From the NCBI RefSeq assembly GCF_011758645.1, contig NZ_JAAMOZ010000001.1, forward strand, positions 2,418,001-2,482,000: DNA of 64,000 nucleotides. Direction: 5' to 3'. Below the pieces are notes generated by a model. The model searched no databases. It was not told where the DNA came from and saw only the letters and a program-made list of their open reading frames with translations. The DNA is from Brooklawnia cerclae (GTDB lineage: Bacteria > Actinomycetota > Actinomycetes > Propionibacteriales > Propionibacteriaceae). Position numbers and translations under genes: made by a program. Shown here one piece after another: positions 61,912 through 64,000 of the stretch (its first letter is position 1; each line of letters opens with the position of its first letter).

Positions 61912-61952
61912 TATCGACTTTCGATACTATCGATTTTCGATAATATCGTCAA
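61912..61952 (-). promoter_or_regulatory. Promoter of the DUF2975/XRE operon with twin operators
   Basis: On the minus strand TTGACG (61952-61947), 17 bases, then TAGTAT (61929-61924). Two perfect palindromes TATCGA-nTT-TCGATA at 61912-61926 and 61928-61942 overlap the -10 and the spacer, 16 bases centre to centre. Occupation would directly block RNA polymerase, so autorepression by the XRE protein is expected. The same sites lie 56-86 bases upstream of dapD on the other strand. Confidence 0.75.
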
Positions 61953-61984
61953 TCAATACGCCGCACTGATTCGCCAAGTCTCGA

Positions 61985-61990
61985 TAGAGT
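61985..61990 (+). promoter_or_regulatory. -10 box of dapD (leaderless)
   Basis: TAGAGT seven bases before the dapD ATG. Transcription should begin at the start codon. Confidence 0.55.
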
Positions 61991-61997
61991 TGGCCCC

Positions 61998-62966
61998 ATG
62001 AGCGAGCTCGACGAAACGCAGGACGACCCCACGACCGCATCCGGAACGACCGCTTGGGGATGGGGGCTGGCCAGCGTCCACACGTCGGGGCAGGTGCTCG
62101 ACACATGGTTTCCCGAGCCCCGGCTCGGACGCCCCGATGCCGGCTCGGAGCCGCCCGCGATGCTGCGGGCCCATCGGAGCTTCGACCAGTCGCGCGAGGT
62201 GACCACCCAGGTCATCGAGAAGGTCATCGAGTTGGACGCGCCGCCGGCCGACACCGTGGACGCCTACCTGCGTCTTCATCTGCTCAGCCATCGTCTGCGC
62301 AAGCCGCGCAGCATCAACCTCGACGGCATCTTCGGCGCCCTGCCCAACGTGGTGTGGACGACAGCCGGCCCCTGCCACGCGGAGACCTTCGAGACCGTCC
62401 GCGCCACCCTGCGGGGCCACCGCGGCGGCCTGACGGTGTTGTCGGTCGACAAGTTCCCCCGCATGCTCGACTACGTCGTCCCTGGTGGTGTACGTGTCGC
62501 CGACGGGGCCCGCGTCCGGCTCGGTGCGCATCTGGCCGAGGGCACCACCGTCATGCACGAGGGATTCTGCAACTACAACGCGGGCACGCTCGGACGCTCG
62601 ATGGTCGAGGGACGCATCAGCCAGGGTGTCGTCGTCGGCGAGGGCACCGACATCGGCGGCGGCGCGTCCATCATGGGGACGCTCAGCGGCGGCGGCAGGG
62701 AGATGGTGACGATCGGGCGGGACTGCCTGCTCGGCGCGGAATCGGGCCTGGGCATCTCGCTCGGCGACAACTGTGTGGTCGAGGCCGGGCTGTATGTGAC
62801 GGCCGGGACGAAGGTGGGGTTGCCCGACGGTGTCGTCGTCAAGGCTCGTGAGCTCAGCGGCGTCCCGAATCTCCTGTTCCTGCGCGATTCCCAGTCCGGA
62901 GCTGTGGTCGTCAGGCCACGCCAGGGGCAGGGGATCGTCCTGAACGACGCGTTGCACAGCAACTAG
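61998..62966 (+). CDS. dapD: Tetrahydrodipicolinate N-succinyltransferase
   Basis: Actinobacterial-type DapD, 322 residues, transfers succinyl from succinyl-CoA in DAP synthesis. The N-terminal domain includes [22 protein letters not shown]. The left-handed beta-helix includes [25 protein letters not shown] (active site) and [14 protein letters not shown], followed by [20 protein letters not shown]. It is divergent from DUF2975/XRE and next to dapE and dapC in the usual arrangement. Confidence 0.95.
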   Translation: MSELDETQDDPTTASGTTAWGWGLASVHTSGQVLDTWFPEPRLGRPDAGSEPPAMLRAHRSFDQSREVTTQVIEKVIELDAPPADTVDAYLRLHLLSHRLRKPRSINLDGIFGALPNVVWTTAGPCHAETFETVRATLRGHRGGLTVLSVDKFPRMLDYVVPGGVRVADGARVRLGAHLAEGTTVMHEGFCNYNAGTLGRSMVEGRISQGVVVGEGTDIGGGASIMGTLSGGGREMVTIGRDCLLGAESGLGISLGDNCVVEAGLYVTAGTKVGLPDGVVVKARELSGVPNLLFLRDSQSGAVVVRPRQGQGIVLNDALHSN

Positions 62967-62974
62967 CGGCGACG

Positions 62975-63850
62975 ATGAGCAGCCAGCGCCGCGGCACGAC
63001 CTCCTTCAGCAGGTGGTCGGGGCTCGCGACGGTCGCGTTCTTCGTCGCGCTGGCCGCGATCATCGCCACTATCGTCACGCGCATGGCGAGCAACCAGACA
63101 CAGACCACTCCCTTCCTGCCGGAGCAGGGCTGCCAGGTCACCGTCGACGGCTTCACGACGTTCCTCAACCAGGAACAGGCCGCCAACGCCTCCATCATCG
63201 TCGGTGAGTCGATCCGGCGCGGGCTGCCGGCCCGGGCGGCGACGATCGCACTGGTAACCGCTTACCAGGAGTCCGACCTCCACAACCTCGACTACGGTGA
63301 CCGCGACTCCATCGGCTTGTTCCAGCAGCGGCCGTCGCAGGGCTGGGGCACCGTCGAGGAGATCATGGATCCCTGGTACGCCGCGGGGAAGTTCTACGAA
63401 GCCCTGGTCAAGGTGCCCGACTGGGACACCGGCGTCATCAACGACGTCGCCCAGGCGGTGCAGTTGTCGGGACATCCGGACGCCTACGCCCAGCACGAGA
63501 CCAAGGGACGCGCGTGGGCCAGCGCCCTCACCGGCTACTCCCCCGCGTCGGTCAGTTGCATCGACCGGTCGGAGACGCCGGCCGCCGCCTCGGAGATCAC
63601 GGACTTCCTCGCGCGCGTCTACGGTGAGGCCGTCACCTGGACGCTGGACGGCCTCACCTTGCAGCTGACCACGCCGGGAGACCCGATCACCTGGTCGGTC
63701 GCGCACCTGGCCATGCTCCGCGGGGCTCTGGCGGGCGTGGAGACCGTGCAGGTCGCCGACATGATGTGGATCAACGCGGACGGTGAGTACACCATGTGGC
63801 AGACGGTCGAGCCCGCCGTCGCGTCCGTCGTCATCACCTTGCGGGGTTGA
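62975..63850 (+). CDS. Membrane protein with a lysozyme/transglycosylase-like region
   Basis: A 291-residue protein with one N-terminal transmembrane helix (about 18-38). The external part has ALVTAYQESDLHNLDYGDRDSIGLFQQRPSQGWG-like sequence, where the Glu of YQES and the GLFQQRPSQGWG turn recall the lytic-transglycosylase fold. Similar actinobacterial proteins are often misnamed heavy-metal transporters. Peptidoglycan cleavage is a guess from that motif. It starts eight bases after dapD and is probably cotranscribed. Confidence 0.72.
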   Translation: MSSQRRGTTSFSRWSGLATVAFFVALAAIIATIVTRMASNQTQTTPFLPEQGCQVTVDGFTTFLNQEQAANASIIVGESIRRGLPARAATIALVTAYQESDLHNLDYGDRDSIGLFQQRPSQGWGTVEEIMDPWYAAGKFYEALVKVPDWDTGVINDVAQAVQLSGHPDAYAQHETKGRAWASALTGYSPASVSCIDRSETPAAASEITDFLARVYGEAVTWTLDGLTLQLTTPGDPITWSVAHLAMLRGALAGVETVQVADMMWINADGEYTMWQTVEPAVASVVITLRG

Positions 63851-63868
63851 GCCCGGCCCTTCGGAAAT

Positions 63869-63916
63869 CATTGGGGTGGATCGTAGGTCGACTACGACCC
63901 ACGATCCACCCCAATG
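63869..63916. repeat. Hairpin element C (16-bp stem, ACTA loop)
   Basis: Perfect arms (CATTGGGGTGGATCGT and complement), then an A-C mismatch, a 5-bp inner stem GGTCG/CGACC and the loop ACTA. The long stem is unrelated to elements A and B, but the mismatch, CG closing pairs and loop are the same. It lies between the convergent stops of the membrane protein and dapC. Confidence 0.82.
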
Positions 63917-63935
63917 TCTGTGAGAGCCTTTGCCG

Positions 63936-64000
63936 TCAGCCCTTGAGCCGGTCGGCGGCGGCATCGACGCGCTCGTCGGTCGCCGTCAGGGCCACGCGCA
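63936..64000 (-). CDS. dapC: Succinyldiaminopimelate transaminase, C-terminal end (partial)
   Basis: The last 20 or so codons of a minus-strand gene running off the window, reading RVALTATDERVDAAADRLKG before the TGA at 63938-63936. This matches the C-terminus of actinobacterial DapC aminotransferases, which commonly neighbour dapD. The rest of the gene is outside the window. Confidence 0.75.
   Translation of the reverse strand, partial: RVALTATDERVDAAADRLKG

Overview
The window is high-GC DNA with strongly codon-biased genes. GTG and TTG starts are common, and many genes have a TANNNT -10 box about 7 bases before the start codon, which implies leaderless mRNAs. It also has a GlnR-type operator before glnA, paired glnA1/glnE/glnA2, an actinobacterial-type glgC/glgM pair, DUF3117 and a DapD/DapE/DapC set. 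All of this points to a chromosomal segment of an actinobacterium. A member of the Propionibacteriales is my guess, but the sequence alone does not prove it. From memory, two blocks (about 17-45 kb and 46-64 kb) resemble conserved actinobacterial neighbourhoods (Rv2220-Rv2229c and Rv1201c-Rv1232c of M. tuberculosis) with accessory genes inserted.

Layout. 0-11.65 kb: a tightly coupled + strand catabolic cluster. It runs lipoprotein substrate-binding protein (5' end outside), PxpA, PxpB, PxpC (ATP-dependent 5-oxoprolinase), a biotin carboxylase fused to BCCP, an aminotransferase, a short degenerate carboxyltransferase-like protein, an SDR, a glutamate dehydrogenase-family enzyme and an MFS transporter. 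A simple reading is peptide or pyroglutamyl uptake, 5-oxoproline to glutamate, then glutamate to 2-oxoglutarate; the biotin enzyme and the degenerate carboxyltransferase have no assigned role. 11.66-17.04 kb: a galactose unit (SSS symporter plus small membrane protein, divergent from galK-galM-lacI) with two LacI-type operators. The lacI gene carries a 1-base frameshift. 17.2-19 kb: GlnR box, glnA1 and terminator, then a Fur-box promoter followed by three hairpins and no convincing gene, a candidate iron-regulated small RNA. 19-28.5 kb: phosphatase, GntR regulator, divergent G6PD-like enzyme, cobalamin riboswitch with cobT-cobU-cobS, intracellular GH92 mannosidase, methylglyoxal synthase. 28.5-35.6 kb: thioredoxin-like ferredoxin, SDR coupled to glnE, sterol-carrier protein, glnA2.

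35.7-46.9 kb: DUF2510 membrane protein, leaderless methionine aminopeptidase, RNase P RNA (minus strand), RNB exoribonuclease, an ABC exporter divergent from MarR, a zinc-ribbon coiled-coil protein, a histidine phosphatase, an aminopeptidase P-like enzyme and a stress protein. 47-64 kb: CitE-like lyase, MgtE-N/CBS protein, DUF1003, Mrp, an orphan AAA ATPase, ACT protein, TatB, DapA, an orphan PD-(D/E)XK-like protein with tandem repeats in its promoter, an O-methyltransferase, glgC/glgM, DUF3117, a DivIVA-domain protein, dapE, an XRE/DUF2975 pair with twin perfect operators, dapD, a lysozyme-fold-like membrane protein and the 3' end of dapC.

Three repeat classes lie between genes: (i) REP-like arrays built on TGAGCCTGTCGAA at 36.6, 42.8 and 51.2 kb; (ii) three long hairpins at 53.5, 59.4 and 63.9 kb that share a mismatch plus CG stem plus A(C/G)TA loop although their long stems differ; (iii) large palindromes on both sides of rnpB. 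No tRNA, rRNA, CRISPR array, transposase or prophage gene was seen.
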